From positions 9,648,279 to 9,712,278 of the forward strand of contig OZ020622.1 of NCBI GenBank assembly GCA_963971575.1: a stretch of DNA of 64,000 nucleotides, given 5' to 3'. Positions 33,430-44,662 of the stretch are shown piece after piece (the first letter of the stretch is position 1; each line of letters opens with the position of its first letter). A model generated the notes under the pieces. That model saw only the letters and a list, made by a program, of their open reading frames with translations. It was not told where the DNA came from and did not search any database. Both the position numbers and the translations under genes were made by a program. The DNA comes from Liopterus haemorrhoidalis. Its lineage: Eukaryota > Arthropoda > Insecta > Coleoptera > Dytiscidae.

Positions 33430-34082
33430 TGAGATTGGTCAACAGATGGTCCTTCCAACCCTTTATTCTGGATATAAATTCCGGTACCATATTTAGATTT
33501 AAATACTTAGAATTCCAGTAGCAACTAAGATCAAAATCGCCATAAAGTGATAAATTTAGTGAACATGGTTTTCAGCACCATATCCTTTGCTATTTCTTTT
33601 ATATTTTATCATTACAATCTAAGATATTTACGATACATCTTGGTAATTACAGCGCTCACGAATCTTCGAAAATGGAATTAATTGGCTATTAAAACGTGTC
33701 TTGTGTTCTTACATTCATAATCTGTGTTTTATATGCGTGTTTTTGGTGAACCCGCCATTGGTGTGTGCGTGGGTGAACAGATGGCGCCACGGTGTTTGCA
33801 TGTGACGCAACTTTCATCTCGTGGCGGGCACGCGCTATCTTAAAACACCTGAAGATTGTTACAGACGAATAAAATAAAAAATAACTGTTACTAAATGAAA
33901 TATTGATACTAAAATCATTTAGTCAGGGAGAATGAAGTGAAACGTAGAGGCAGTTTTTTTAGTTAGTTCCAGAGATGAGACAATGAAATTCTATAGTTTT
34001 TTTAGTCATTGAGTGAAGCAGATGGTTGTTAAACGTAGCAAAACTCACAGCTAGTACCAGAGTTGTGACCATAAAGTTCCTT
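33430..34082. other. Non-coding DNA
   Basis: No gene recognised. A GC-richer patch at about 33740-33840 includes AGATGGCGCCAC, which resembles an insect CTCF core, but one motif match proves nothing. Confidence 0.35.
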
Positions 34083-34647
34083 CTACTTTTAGTCCGAGAG
34101 CTAGCAACGTTTTCGAGAAAGAATTTTAGGTCGGCTGGTTTTTCGATATTTCCCTTTCTTATTGAAGTTAGGTAGGGATGCGGTACGTCTGGCACCTGGG
34201 AGCGGTTGCGTTTACCTGTGCGCATGTCGCCTGTACAGGTGAAAAGTGGATAATTTGAAATCATTTTAAGACATTTTTTATTTTTTATATAATTTTCTAT
34301 GTCTTTTTAGCATTATAAATTTATAGTTGCCAGACAGTTTCGTTGTTGCTAACATTGTGCCAGATCTAATTTAAGTAATTAAAAAATAATAATTTTCAAA
34401 CCATTTTAGTATAGCTGTAATTTTAATATGATATAGTTCTGTAATCGAAGAATACAATATTAAATTGCCAGACGGAAAGTCCGTTGTTTAACTAGGAACC
34501 TGGCCACATGCGCACAGGTAAACGCAACCGCTCCCAGGTGCCAGACGTACCGCATCCCTACCTAACTTCAATAAGAAAGAGAAATATCGAAAAACCAGCC
34601 GACCTAAAATAAACTTTTTTGTGACGTTGCTAGCTCTTAGACTATTT
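34083..34647. repeat. Inverted repeat with about 145-bp arms
   Basis: 34083-34227 is mirrored by 34506-34647. The inner 66 bp (from TTGAAGTTAGGTAGGGATGC to CCTGTGCGCATG) match exactly and the outer parts have small differences. The 280-bp spacer is AT-rich. This looks like a foldback-type non-autonomous element; no clear target duplication was found. The left arm lies within an open minus-strand frame of about 100 codons with no recognisable family. Confidence 0.85.
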
Positions 34648-34649
34648 AG

Positions 34650-35065
34650 TTTTCAACCCATTGGTTGGTTTGCAGCATATCTCCATGGTATCCTGTTTTC
34701 ATTCAGTCTTTTTAGTTCCACGTACGTGTTACATTTCATATCTTCCATTATCTGTTTCATGTACTCTAGCCTTGGTCTACCTCTACTGTTCTTTCCCTCG
34801 ACTGTTCCTTTCAGTATCGTTTCACCAGGCCTTCGTGTCTTATAATATCTCCAATCCAAACATTTCTTCTTTTCTGCAATATTCTCCACAGACATGGTTC
34901 CTCGTACATTTGCCGCAATACTTCTAGCACTCTATCTACCCATCGAATTCTCAACATTCTTCGATAGCACCCCATTTCGAATGCGTCTACGCTCTTTTTT
35001 TCGTGTCCAAGTTTCACTTCCACAATAAAGTTGCTTTTTATATATTCACCAGAATAACGTGTCAT
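34650..35065 (-). pseudogene. LINE ORF2 C-terminal region (RTE/BovB-like)
   Basis: The minus strand reads KKSVDAFEMGCYRRMLRIRW, VDRV.EVLRQMYEEPCLW, ILQKRRNVWIGDIIRHEGLV. After a frameshift come ILKGTVEGKNSRGRPRLEYM, KQIMEDM and NRIPWRYAANQPMG. These are the post-RT motifs of an insect endonuclease-reverse transcriptase family (F..RR.LRI.W.D...E.L, then W.GHI.RH, GRPR). The catalytic YADD box is absent. It ends at the foldback repeat. Confidence 0.75.
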
Positions 35066-35318
35066 TTATAAAGCTCGCGGCCTGATCGTGGATCAAAGAT
35101 TGTATTTTTATTTTTGAAATTACTTTTATTTTTCAATATAATCTAATAGAACTTCAATAAATGTTGTCCAGCGATGTTTCAGTGTCATTATTCATTTCGA
35201 AAGTGCGATTACTTAAACCCATCAAAAGTTTACTGCCACTTCTAGCTCATTATTTGGAGAAAATGGTTTACCACCAAAGATTTTTTTACGTTTGGAAACA
35301 GACGGTGCTAAAACAAGT

Positions 35319-35760
35319 GCAGACATTTCGAGATTTCGATGGATCTCCATGAATTGAGGTCCCTACATAACGTTTTGACTATTTTTAGCATGATGTCTGT
35401 CGGTTTGTCTGTCCGTCGACCATCTCTCTGTCAGTCTGTCTGTCTGTCCGTCTGTCTGTCTGTCTGGTCTGTGTACACGTGCAAAGCAAATTCGACTAAA
35501 AGGATTTTTATGAAACTTCATATTTAAGCTTTTGACATCAATGGCAAGAGTTGATCAACTTTTGGTAAAAATCGGTTAACTAGAAATTGGAGTTTACTCG
35601 TGGCGGTTTTAAAATTATTGCGAATATTTCACAACAGAGAAATATTTCGAAATAATTTATTTAACAAAAGTTGCTATAAAAGCAATAACTAACAACTTTA
35701 ATTTGAGACATTTTTTTAAAATTTTATTATTATTTTTTTTATTTATGCAGGTACGTTTCC
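35319..35760 (-). mobile_element. Family B, copy B3 (reverse)
   Basis: On the plus strand it starts GACATTTCGAGATTTCGATG, then GTCTGTCTGTC-type microsatellite (35428-35465), then CACAACAGAGAAATATTTCG and CCATGGTTATCG. It is the reverse complement of the B2 order; the hairpin end is missing. Confidence 0.75.
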
Positions 35761-35865
35761 ATGGTTATCGTAAATTATAAATACACATTATGAAATTGTC
35801 AACGTAATATAATACGTTATTGTCTTTTACAATAATAACTACTCTGCTGCTAGAATGTATTTTTA

Positions 35866-36196
35866 CTGACCGCCAACATATATAAGGGAGGTAAATATTG
35901 TGATCATACCGATTTTGACATTTCGAGATTTCGATGGATCTCGTTTTGACTATTTTTAGCATGATGTCTGTCGGTCTGTCTGTCTGTCTGTCTGTCACGT
36001 GCAGAGAAAATTCGGCTAAAATTATTTTTATGAAACATCATATTTAAGCTTTTGACATCAATGGTACGAATTGATCAACTTTTAGTAAAAATCGGTTAAC
36101 TAGAAATGGGAGTTTACTCTTTAATAAAGCAGCATAAATTAAACAAGTACTTTGTGATGGCCGTCGGTTCTGTGGTGGCCACAGTTGATTTTTAAT
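35866..36196 (-). mobile_element. Family B, copy B4 (reverse, short)
   Basis: Plus-strand order: CGCCAACATATATAAGGGAG, CATTTCGAGATTTCGATGGA, a TCTG run (35965-35995), then TACTTTGTGATGGCCGTCGG and the hairpin CTGTGGTGGCCACAG at about 36170-36184. It lies in tandem with B3, about 100 bp apart. Confidence 0.78.
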
Positions 36197-36199
36197 ATT

Positions 36200-36505
36200 G
36201 AAATGTCACTTGTATGTGGACGTACGTTATTTTGATGAAAAATCTTTTATCTTTAACCTCACATTTTTTATTCAGTTAGTCCAAAAAGTTATTAAAGTAC
36301 TTCTCTTTATAGTTTCGTCCTTTGGAAGATAATCAGTGCGCAATATTTCCATTTTAGAAAATGAACGCCATAACCTCTTTCGCAGACAAAAATGGACTTG
36401 ATCTTCTTTGGTGGTGGTGGATTATGATGTTTCCAAAGTTTTGATTGATATTTTGTTTCTGGTGTATAGTAGTAAGTTCAGTTTAGTAAAAATCAAAGTA
36501 GTAAA

Positions 36506-36547
<42 letters not shown>

Positions 36548-37795
36548 GCATTATAGGTTGTATAGATAGATAGCATAGAAGAGAAGAACAAGAAGAGGTG
36601 ATATATTTTATAGTTTAGCGAGCCCACTCTTAAAAGTACTACTAGTTTTAACCTATAATAACTACTGTTCCACTTTTAAATTACGCATTGTACAAATAAT
36701 ATATTTGAAAAATATTCTAATTCGTTCATAGATTAAGTTAATGCTTATAACCCATGATATATTACGATTTAAGAAACACCCAGGTATATACACATTCATT
36801 CAAATTTGAATTGCTAACATAAATGGCTATTAACTTGACAACAGGTACATGTAATACGTCACATATATCTTCAGCAACAATGGATATGACACGACATATG
36901 TCGCCGTTGATCCGTCAGACTTAAAACAGGAGAGGGACTTTTTAAAATTTCGTGGGCGAACTCTCTGGTTTTTGATTATCAACTTTAAAGACATTTCTAT
37001 ACAAATATCACTTAATTTGGTAAAATAAGCGTGGGTTTTTATTACTACATTGACGGAGAAAATATTTTATAAAACAAAAACAAATTGGGTTAAAAAATAT
37101 TTTAAAATAAACATATGCATTTTGAATAAAGAAAAGAGGCTTCGGATTTTAGCGGCATTGTTTTCTTTCATTGTTCAGTACGGACTTTACGTTCGTATTT
37201 AAATTATTTAATTTTGGTTACATTTATATAATCTTTCAAAAAAGAACGTTCACGTTGTTTTTATTTCAGCGTTCTTTGATTTACTTGTTATCCGGATTTG
37301 AACTACTGGTGCAAAACGATAAAAGTTTGAAACAAAATAGTAGTAGTAGGGTAGGGCGGGGCTAAAAGGTCGTCGGGTAAAAAGATTCACCATGTCTATT
37401 TGTAATACTAATGGGTCTATTCTGTAAAAACATGTTTACAGTACTGTATCACTATAGCGCTGTAGCCAGCTTAGCACTGTAAAGTACCAAGTTACGGCGG
37501 CTTTGTAAATATTGAGCATTAGCTATTCTGTAATACATTCTGTAATTTCGGTCGATTTAAACTGTGCTTACATTGTAGCTAACTTCACATGTTTATTTCT
37601 AACCTCAAAATTTGACGTATGGATCAAAGTCATCGATCGGGAAGTGTATATCTTATTTGTATATACACATATACTCATGTTTTTTACGTTTGTATTTTTT
37701 ATTAATTATTGTTATAATTTGTTTCTAAAAATAAAAGTTTCTCTTTGCATCTTATGTATCTTTATTCCATATATGTAAACATATTTTTTACATCA
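36200..37795. other. Non-coding DNA with a (TA)n run
   Basis: A (TA)n microsatellite is at about 36508-36542. No gene recognised. Near 37420-37560 paired blocks containing ATTCTGTAA and TTTACAGTACTGTA may be an end of the neighbouring Harbinger relic. Confidence 0.4.
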
Positions 37796-37797
37796 AA

Positions 37798-38298
37798 TTA
37801 TGCAATGCACTGCTGAACATATAAATTCCTAATCTGCTTTCCCAAATTCATATCTTGATTAGCTGTTAAAAAAAGTTTTAAATCAGTTTTTGAAAATTTT
37901 AAATACTTTTCAAATATTTTACCATTTGGTACAGGATCTTCATTATTTTCAGGTTCAGGATCTTCATTATTTTCAGGTTCAGGATCTTCATTATTTACAG
38001 GTTCAAGCTTATCATCATCAATCTCAACATAGTTAGGTATTCTTGCTTTTGTAGCTATATTATGCAAAACTTACCCTTCTTTCACTCCACGTTTTTCTTC
38101 GCTCGCAGTGGGGAACATTATATGGATTGGCATAAGATGTGTTGTTATTAGATAACAAATTTCTGTTATCGATCTACTAATCATAGGCTGGCTCATAGAA
38201 GTGAAATTGTGAGCTCCTATAGTAACCTGATAGGATCCATTACTTAAAAAATACAGTGTTGCTAAAACCTGTATATAAAAATATATAAATAAAAACAT
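37798..38298 (-). pseudogene. PIF/Harbinger (HARBI1-like) transposase, internally deleted
   Basis: The minus strand first reads VLATLYFLSNGSYQVTIGAH, then SMSQPMISRSITEI and PIHIMFPTASEEK. This matches the LATGS(F/Y)Q...SQ..VSR start of the HARBI1 nuclease domain. A few bases later another frame reads VLHNIATKARIPNYVEID, the motif that normally closes the domain about 150 residues further on. The catalytic middle is deleted. The tail contains an 8-residue acidic repeat (NNEDPEPE, three times), encoded by 24-bp tandem repeats at about 37930-38010. Confidence 0.75.
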
Positions 38299-38299
38299 G

Positions 38300-39885
38300 T
38301 ATGCATGAAAAAAAAGACCTCTATATAATATTAATTCATTGATTATGTCTTTTGTAGTATATGAAACATACTAGATCATAAATATGTCTGTATGAACTTG
38401 TTTTCGGTATCATGGAAACAGACGCTGTTTGACAGTTATATAGTTGTTGTAAATAAAGTTTCCTTAGTAAATAAAGCTCACTTTAATCTTTAAAAAGAGA
38501 GCTCACAACAACTTAGAAAAATTAAAATTCCAGTTAGGTCCGCTTAACGTCTAAACGGTAGGAATAGCCAAAAAGGACGTTCTATAATTTTTTTTGCCGT
38601 TTTTTTTAAGCTTTTCGCGGAATACCGGTAAAGAAATATTGTTGAAGAGTATGCTGAAAGCAGTTAAGGACTTGCGAATCCTGCTGCTGATATCAGAGAA
38701 GATACTTCCATCTTTACATTATGCTTCCCATGTAACCAAATTTTTGATTACTTGGTAATACCAATGGCAAGCCTGTGCCGCAAGCGTTAAATCGTTCGTA
38801 CATGCTGTTCTGTTAAGCAAGGGTATGGATGTGAGCTTATGTCAAATAATTAGTGTAAAAAACATTTATTAAAATTACAGATTCTGCTTAGCCATTCGCA
38901 GCCAGTTATAAACTGTAGGTGAAAAATGGACGTAATACTGACCATATTACTCTTGAATATACACAGATTGAAAATATGGTCATGAAACCTGGAAATAGGA
39001 GACCTACTCTCAACTAAGACTGTTGCGCCATGATAGATATACCGACAAAACTCTAAAAGTTAATTTCCAAATTTGGTTATTGAATGTTTTATCGCCTACG
39101 CAACTTATGCCTTATGCGTATTTATACGTCACAACATTTTTTTAATATTTTGGGTTATCTTAATTTAATTTGTTTCTATTATTACCGGCTGTTGTAAACT
39201 TTTTTGTCATAACAAATTATGTGCATGACATACTGTATTATATAATGTTCTATGACGAATATACACATAGTATAAAATAACAATATGATTCGCGTTGCTA
39301 ATTGTAGCCCTTATGACGCACATAGTCTGTTTGTATAATGTTTATTTGTAATACGTCAAATTTTCTATTAAAATATCTCATACCGGTCGACGTTTTGTGT
39401 TAATACGTTATATAATGCACAGAAAAATATTTACAAGTTATATTTTACATAAAAATCTGTTAATGATTTTAATTATTTCCAATTCATTCAATGAAAGGGA
39501 TAAAATTATTATTAATAGGACGTACAGTTTTTTCATACTCCTAAGTCTACAGGTCTTGAATGGATTTAAGTATTCTTGTCAGTAGCGTAAATAGGGGTAT
39601 GCAAGGTAGGCCGTCGCATAGCAGCCTAATGCTCCAGGAGGCCCTTAGACGTTCTACTTAATTAGAGTTTCATATTTAAATAAAAAGGAAAATAAAATCT
39701 GACTGTGATTTTTGCCTGTATAATAACATATTTATGATGTATATTTGGGGCCTTTGGTAATTTTTGGGGCACAACAACGATGGCTATTTGCAATTGGGGC
39801 CCTTGGAACTAAATAAAAACGAAGATACTGTTTATTTTTAATAACTGTACACTTGTAATAATGTAAGGACCGGTTTTTCAATTCA
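38300..39885. other. Non-coding DNA with family D copy
   Basis: About 38820-39005 matches 4560-4785 (family D). About 39575-39800 has GGGGTATGCAAGG, GGCCGTCGCATAGCAGCCTA and TTTGGGGCC blocks like non-autonomous hAT interiors. No gene seen. Confidence 0.4.
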
Positions 39886-39904
39886 TGACTAACTGTTGTA
39901 TAAA

Positions 39905-40775
39905 AGTTCCTGTCGCTCCTATGTGAAGCATAGGGCCTCAATAAACTTCCGCCATTTGGATCTGTCTTGCGCTAGATGTTTTAGCTCCCTCCATGTTCTA
40001 CCGATTTCGCTAGCTTCCTTCATGGTTAGTCTACGCCATGTGTCCTTTGGTCTGCCACATCTACGGCTCCATTGTGGGTTCCAAGAGCCGTTTTACTGAT
40101 GGACAAAGGGTTGTTCCTTAAGGTATGGCCTATCCATCTCCACTTCCGCTGTTTTATCAGGACATCTATAGAGCCTTGGTAGGTTTTCTCCAAAAGGCGA
40201 ACGTTGGTAATAACGTCAGGCCAAAATATACGTAATATTCTACGCAAGCAAGGATTGACGAACACTTGAAGACGATGGATAATGATTCTAGAAGTTTTCC
40301 AAGTCTCACATCCGTATAGTAGTACCGGCATGATATTATAATTGAATATTCTAATTTTTGTGGACTTGGCATACTGCGAAGTGTTCCAAACATTTTTTAG
40401 CATACTGAAAGCATGCCTAGCTTTATTAATCCTCATTTTAACATCCTCTTCGGTGCCTCCAGATATGCATGAGACAATGCTTCCGAGATAAGTAAAAATT
40501 TCGATGTCTTCAATAAGTTGATCGTTAATGCGGAACTTGTCTTGTTGAGTGGAGCCTAATCGCATGGATTTCATCTTATTAATGTTGATTGCGAGGTCTA
40601 CCGATTGCGCATCCTTTACGAGAGAATCTAGTATTGCGCTCATGTTGTCGAAGGTGTGAGACAGAAGGCAAATGTCATCTGCATACTCCAGATTTGCCAG
40701 GTGGGAAGTTAAAGTCCAGCGAATTCCGTCTCCAGTTCCGATATTCCTTCTCAATACATCATCTAGGTCCTAGAT
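39905..40775 (-). pseudogene. RTE-type LINE reverse transcriptase, C-terminal half
   Basis: One long frame on the minus strand begins near LRRNIGTGDGIRW and contains NLEYADDICLLS (the catalytic YADD box), then INKMKSMRLGS, YLGSIVSCISGGTEEDVKMR, INKARHAFSMLKNVWNTS and MPVLLYGCETWK, then WRWIGHTLRNNPLSISKTAL. A frameshift near 40085 moves the end to WNPQWSRRCGRPKDTWRRLT, then WRKFIEALCFT and a stop. This is the standard motif order of insect RTE endonuclease-reverse transcriptase. The 5' half (endonuclease and first RT motifs) is missing. Confidence 0.88.
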
Positions 40776-41149
40776 GATTTTTGTGAGAATACCGAGAAAT
40801 TCATAAAAATATTAACTCTGGAATTCCCTTAATGAATGACCACCTCACCCTAATAAATCGGTAAAAAACTTTTTGTTTCCTTATCTGCTAATATGGTTTA
40901 CACTTGTATTCCCTACCATTAATATTTGTTCCCATTGAATGTATCTGTTAAAAAATAAGTTTAGTTTGTAATTTGAACTCCTGTAGATGGTGTCACTGCC
41001 GAAATACGTATAGAGTAACATTAAACTTATATTTGTGAAACTTACCGAGTGCTTTATTTATTTATTAATCTAATATCTTGATTGTTTTCATTCATATTGT
41101 TTTGTAGAAATAATAACTTATATTTTTAACTCGAAAAACACTATTGCAC

Positions 41150-41325
41150 AGATTGCCGCCCGATCTGAACTTGTGACGACTGAGCAACACAAACTGCACT
41201 ACACGATATTTGCCGAACGATCTTCGTGCAGAACAGAGCACACAGAAACTTTATACCGAAAGTTTCTTGTGTAAATTATACAGAATGTATAGATTATTAG
41301 CTTATGTCGAACGTACCTATTGTTT
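41150..41325 (-). mobile_element. Family C fragment (reverse)
   Basis: On the minus strand this matches 27785-27950: TAGATTATTAGCTTATGTCG is the counterpart of CGGCATAAGCTAATAATCTA, and TCTTCGTGCAGAACAG of CTGCACGAAGATCGTTCTGC. Only one end of the element is present. Confidence 0.65.
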
Positions 41326-41339
41326 ATACAGAGGTCTTA

Positions 41340-43490
41340 GATAACTAATCCTGTTTAGTTTGATCCTGGCCTTTCACATGTTTATAGTATTGTCTTCTAT
41401 CCAGTCACGTAATTACGGGTAGATATGATGTAAGTTTTAAAAAAAATTAGGTCAATAATATAGGCTTGGAGCTAAGTTGTGCAGTGCAGATTGTTTAATA
41501 TAATAAGTCGCCTTTTTATATTGCTCTGGTGCCTCCGTTTCCTGTTTTTTACTTTATACCAATTAATGTAGAATAAACAATATATTTTACGTAAATATTT
41601 AAAAATCTTTTACAAACTGATTTAATCAATTTGACATTTCAAAAATATAAACGACATCAATAATATAAAAGAAGGCCTCAATGCATTGTGGAGGTCAAGT
41701 ATATTATTTTGTACTTTTCCAAGAATTCTATATTTTCATTTAAAAAAATAACGTGGGATTAAATACGGAGACAAATAATTAAATAATATAGAAAGAAAGT
41801 TTTTGTAGGTGTGTATTAATTTTCCATAAAATGATTAGTAATTATAAATATAACGTATATTTAAAATTAAGGAACAAGACTGGTACTAAGTGATATTGTA
41901 TTCTGCATTTTAATGAAAATTTTAATTTAATTGCTTAAAGAGTCATGTACTTCATGTCAAAGCAACGGGAATAGAGAGGTCGCGGGGAAAAAATGATTGT
42001 GTAAAGGTGATTAGTATTTTTCTGTATTTGTTTTTATCTACATTTAGTGTAGAGGCAAGTCAACTTAGCGTCCAGAGGCGGATTTAGCCCCTAGCACTAA
42101 AAAAGGCTTCATCAGAAATTCAGCTGGCGACGGGATGGTACAAATTTTAAAATTTCATAATAGTAGTATACTTATGGCTTATGACCTCGTTGGCCTAGGC
42201 GAAAAAACGGCCCTGTACAGCCATATCTTACAAATTTCTGGAACGACGTTTTGACAATTTGCATAACTTCTTTGCATAAATTTTTGTCGCTGCTGACTAT
42301 CTCTTAAGTAATTAAATGATGCATTCGATCAACGTAATTGTTACAATTCGTTATACAACAGTAGCATTTTGTTTTCAAACAATATTATTTACGAACCCAT
42401 CAGAATCATACTGAATTGTCATTGGCCTTTTGAAATAAAGGGATGTTTACATCTGTCATTTATTGACGTCATATTCCTCAAATACACTTCCAAATATACA
42501 CAATTATTTGCTCTTATTGTGCATAACACAAATACGTTTGTAATTATATAATATTTGTGTAAGAATTATTAAAAAAAATTACAAATGACGTCACATATGC
42601 GAATATTCGTAAATGACAGGTTGATAAAAGGTATCGAAAAATAGATTATTTTGAAAACGCGTCATAAGGACAAATATTATTGCCCAGGATATGCCTACGT
42701 GACTAACCAAGCGTGTGCATATTTGCTAATTTACGTACGAGATAATTAAATTGATTTTGAAAATAAAATAATAATCCATTTGACATACAGACTGTGTTTT
42801 ACTACGCAATCTATTGACAGAATTTGGAACTACACATATCAGTAAAAAAACGTATGAATTTAATAGCTTTAGTAAATACATAAATGAATGGTTAGGTTTG
42901 CAAATATATACTCCTTTAAAATAGAATGCATTATATTATATATTCTGCATGTCACCTACATACTATTTATAGATTGTTAAAAAATACGATCTAGTTGCTA
43001 CTCAAGCATTAACGATTCAAGTTTCCAATTACAGGGGACAGGGAAGTTGAAGTTATGAATGACTACATGACGTCATACGAATGGGCTTGACGCAAAGAGG
43101 CGCTTACAATCAATGACTCTTACTTCAAGAACAGTAACCGGTTGCAAAATAGCAACTAGAATGTTTGTCTTTTGCTCTACAACTCTTCATCTTGAAACTA
43201 AGACGCATATTTTTACAATAAAACTTACATATGTTTATAAATTCTGTATTATATCATATAATAGGGCACAAATTTTGTATATAACATTTTTAGTGATGGA
43301 ATTCATGATGTAATATTCCATTTTTTGTGGATATCCTTAAATTTATTCCTTTAAAAACGTTTCCAGGCATGTTTTTGGGAATCCCGACAACCCGGAGAAC
43401 AGAAGTGCAAGTTGGGTTGCCTATTTCCAAACATTGATTCCAACAATATAATATTACTAGCGACATCTACGAAGTCTCTTATAAAATATT
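41340..43490. other. Non-coding DNA upstream of the NRBF2 gene
   Basis: No gene recognised. About 42085-42215 (CAGAGGCGGATTTAGCCCCT ... AAAAACGGCCCTG) looks like a small hAT-type element without a resolved target duplication. The rest is AT-rich. Confidence 0.4.
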
Positions 43491-43491
43491 C

Positions 43492-43514
43492 CAATGACAG
43501 CTCAACTGTCATTG
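43492..43514. promoter_or_regulatory. Perfect 9-bp inverted repeat upstream of NRBF2
   Basis: CAATGACAG-CTCAA-CTGTCATTG lies about 125 bp before the NRBF2 start codon, in the likely promoter or 5' UTR. A dyad site for a dimeric factor is a reasonable guess; the TGACAG core is not assigned to a specific factor here. Confidence 0.45.
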
Positions 43515-43636
43515 TTAAACATTAACCTATTTACGTAGTTTTGTTCGCTTTGTAGATAATATTAAAAGAAATTATTTTTCTATAGTTTGTGTTAAGTGAT
43601 AAAAACATTGATAGTGTTGCAGATGTTTTGTAAATC

Positions 43637-44585
43637 ATGGAAAATTCACCAGTAAATAAGGTAGTGATTTTTTTGAATAAGTAGGTCACATATGTTATTA
43701 AAATTATGTTTTGTTTTATAGGCACATTACCAACAAAGGCGTGCAGAAGCTCATTTGAGATATCGTAGATTTGATGAAGCAATTGAATGCCATCAAACCG
43801 CAGCGAAATATTTAGATGAAGCATTAAATTATGCAACAGTCCCTCGATCTATCGAATCACTTAAACTTCAAAGAGATTTTCACATAAAACAACAAGATGT
43901 TATACGTATCAAAAAAGAACAGTTTGAAAATTATAAAAAAGCTGTTGAAAATCAGCGACGTAGAATGGCTACAGCATTCCAAAATAATGAATTTGAAGAT
44001 AAACAAGGTAACGAATCAACATCACTTCAAACAGCAATATATAAAACAATGGAAGAAGCGGATTCTTTGTTAGAAATATTAATAAGACGTGGCACAAGTG
44101 ATAGTGATAGCATTAAAAGTGACGTATCAAGTGGTGATACTGACGATCGTGTGGTTACTTTTGATACAGTTGACGGAGAAAGTGGTTCATCAAACGCTGC
44201 AATAAGTGGAAGTAAGCGTCCTAAAGATGATCATACTGTTATTGAAGAATTACGTACTTTAAACCAACAATTGCATTCGTTAGTTTATCAACTTGTAACG
44301 CAATTAGATGCAAGTTCAAGAGAAGCTGATGCTTTAAGAGCAAGAGTTAAGTACTTGGAAAGTGAACGATCAAAATCGGAGAGCACACATAATGATATTG
44401 AACCAATACGGAATAATAATTTAAGAATAGTCACAGATTCATCAGGAGCAACATCACCGTTTGTTTTTTCACCATGTAGCGAGTTGAGTCCGGAAGTCGG
44501 AGACGCTAGGATTTTACCAACATTAGCACCGCTAGAGTTACCTGCTTTTGACTTTAGCAGTCTTACCAAGTTCTCAAAATCTTAA
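43637..44585 (+). CDS. NRBF2 homologue (autophagy PI3-kinase complex I subunit)
   Basis: Two coding exons: 43637-43660 (MENSPVNK) and 43722-44585, split by a 61-bp phase-0 GT-AG intron, giving 295 residues. The N-terminus AHYQQRRAEAHLRYRRFDEA, then IECHQTAAKYLDEA, aligns with the MIT domain of NRBF2 (helical hairpins, about residues 9-90). After an acidic, serine-rich linker comes SGSKRPKDDHTVIEEL (about residues 170-185), matching the GSK-PKDD-IIEE motif that opens the NRBF2 coiled coil (about 178-225). The C-terminus LPTLAPLELPAFDF matches the conserved LPPLDFP tail. In other animals NRBF2 binds the ATG14-containing VPS34 complex through the MIT region and promotes autophagy. The start codon is chosen because it lies on the spliced first exon in frame. 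TMEM127 lies downstream, convergent. Confidence 0.93.
43661..43721 (+). other. NRBF2 intron 1
   Basis: 61-bp intron with donor AAG|GTAGTG and acceptor TTTTATAG|GCA, phase 0. Without it the conserved AHxQQRRA opening of the MIT domain would have no start codon. Confidence 0.88.
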
Positions 44586-44662
44586 ATATATTTTTTTATA
44601 TTTTAACACAAAAACTAGGGATATGGATTGTTTAATTGTGCGCATGTCTTGTGAGGAGTATG

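Noticed and set aside
33776..33792. CTCF-like site AGATGGCGCCAC
   Set aside because: A single short match to a degenerate consensus. I cannot assess significance without binding data, so it is noted only.
34621..34927. Plus-strand ORFs of 74-88 codons
   Set aside because: They are antisense to the minus-strand LINE C-terminal motifs.
35339..35527. Small ORF rich in SVCLSVCL
   Set aside because: It is a translation of the TCTG microsatellite of a family B copy; the same artefact occurs at 54005-54285 and 27469-27654.
44288..44569. Minus-strand ORF of 93 codons
   Set aside because: It is the antisense of the NRBF2 second exon.
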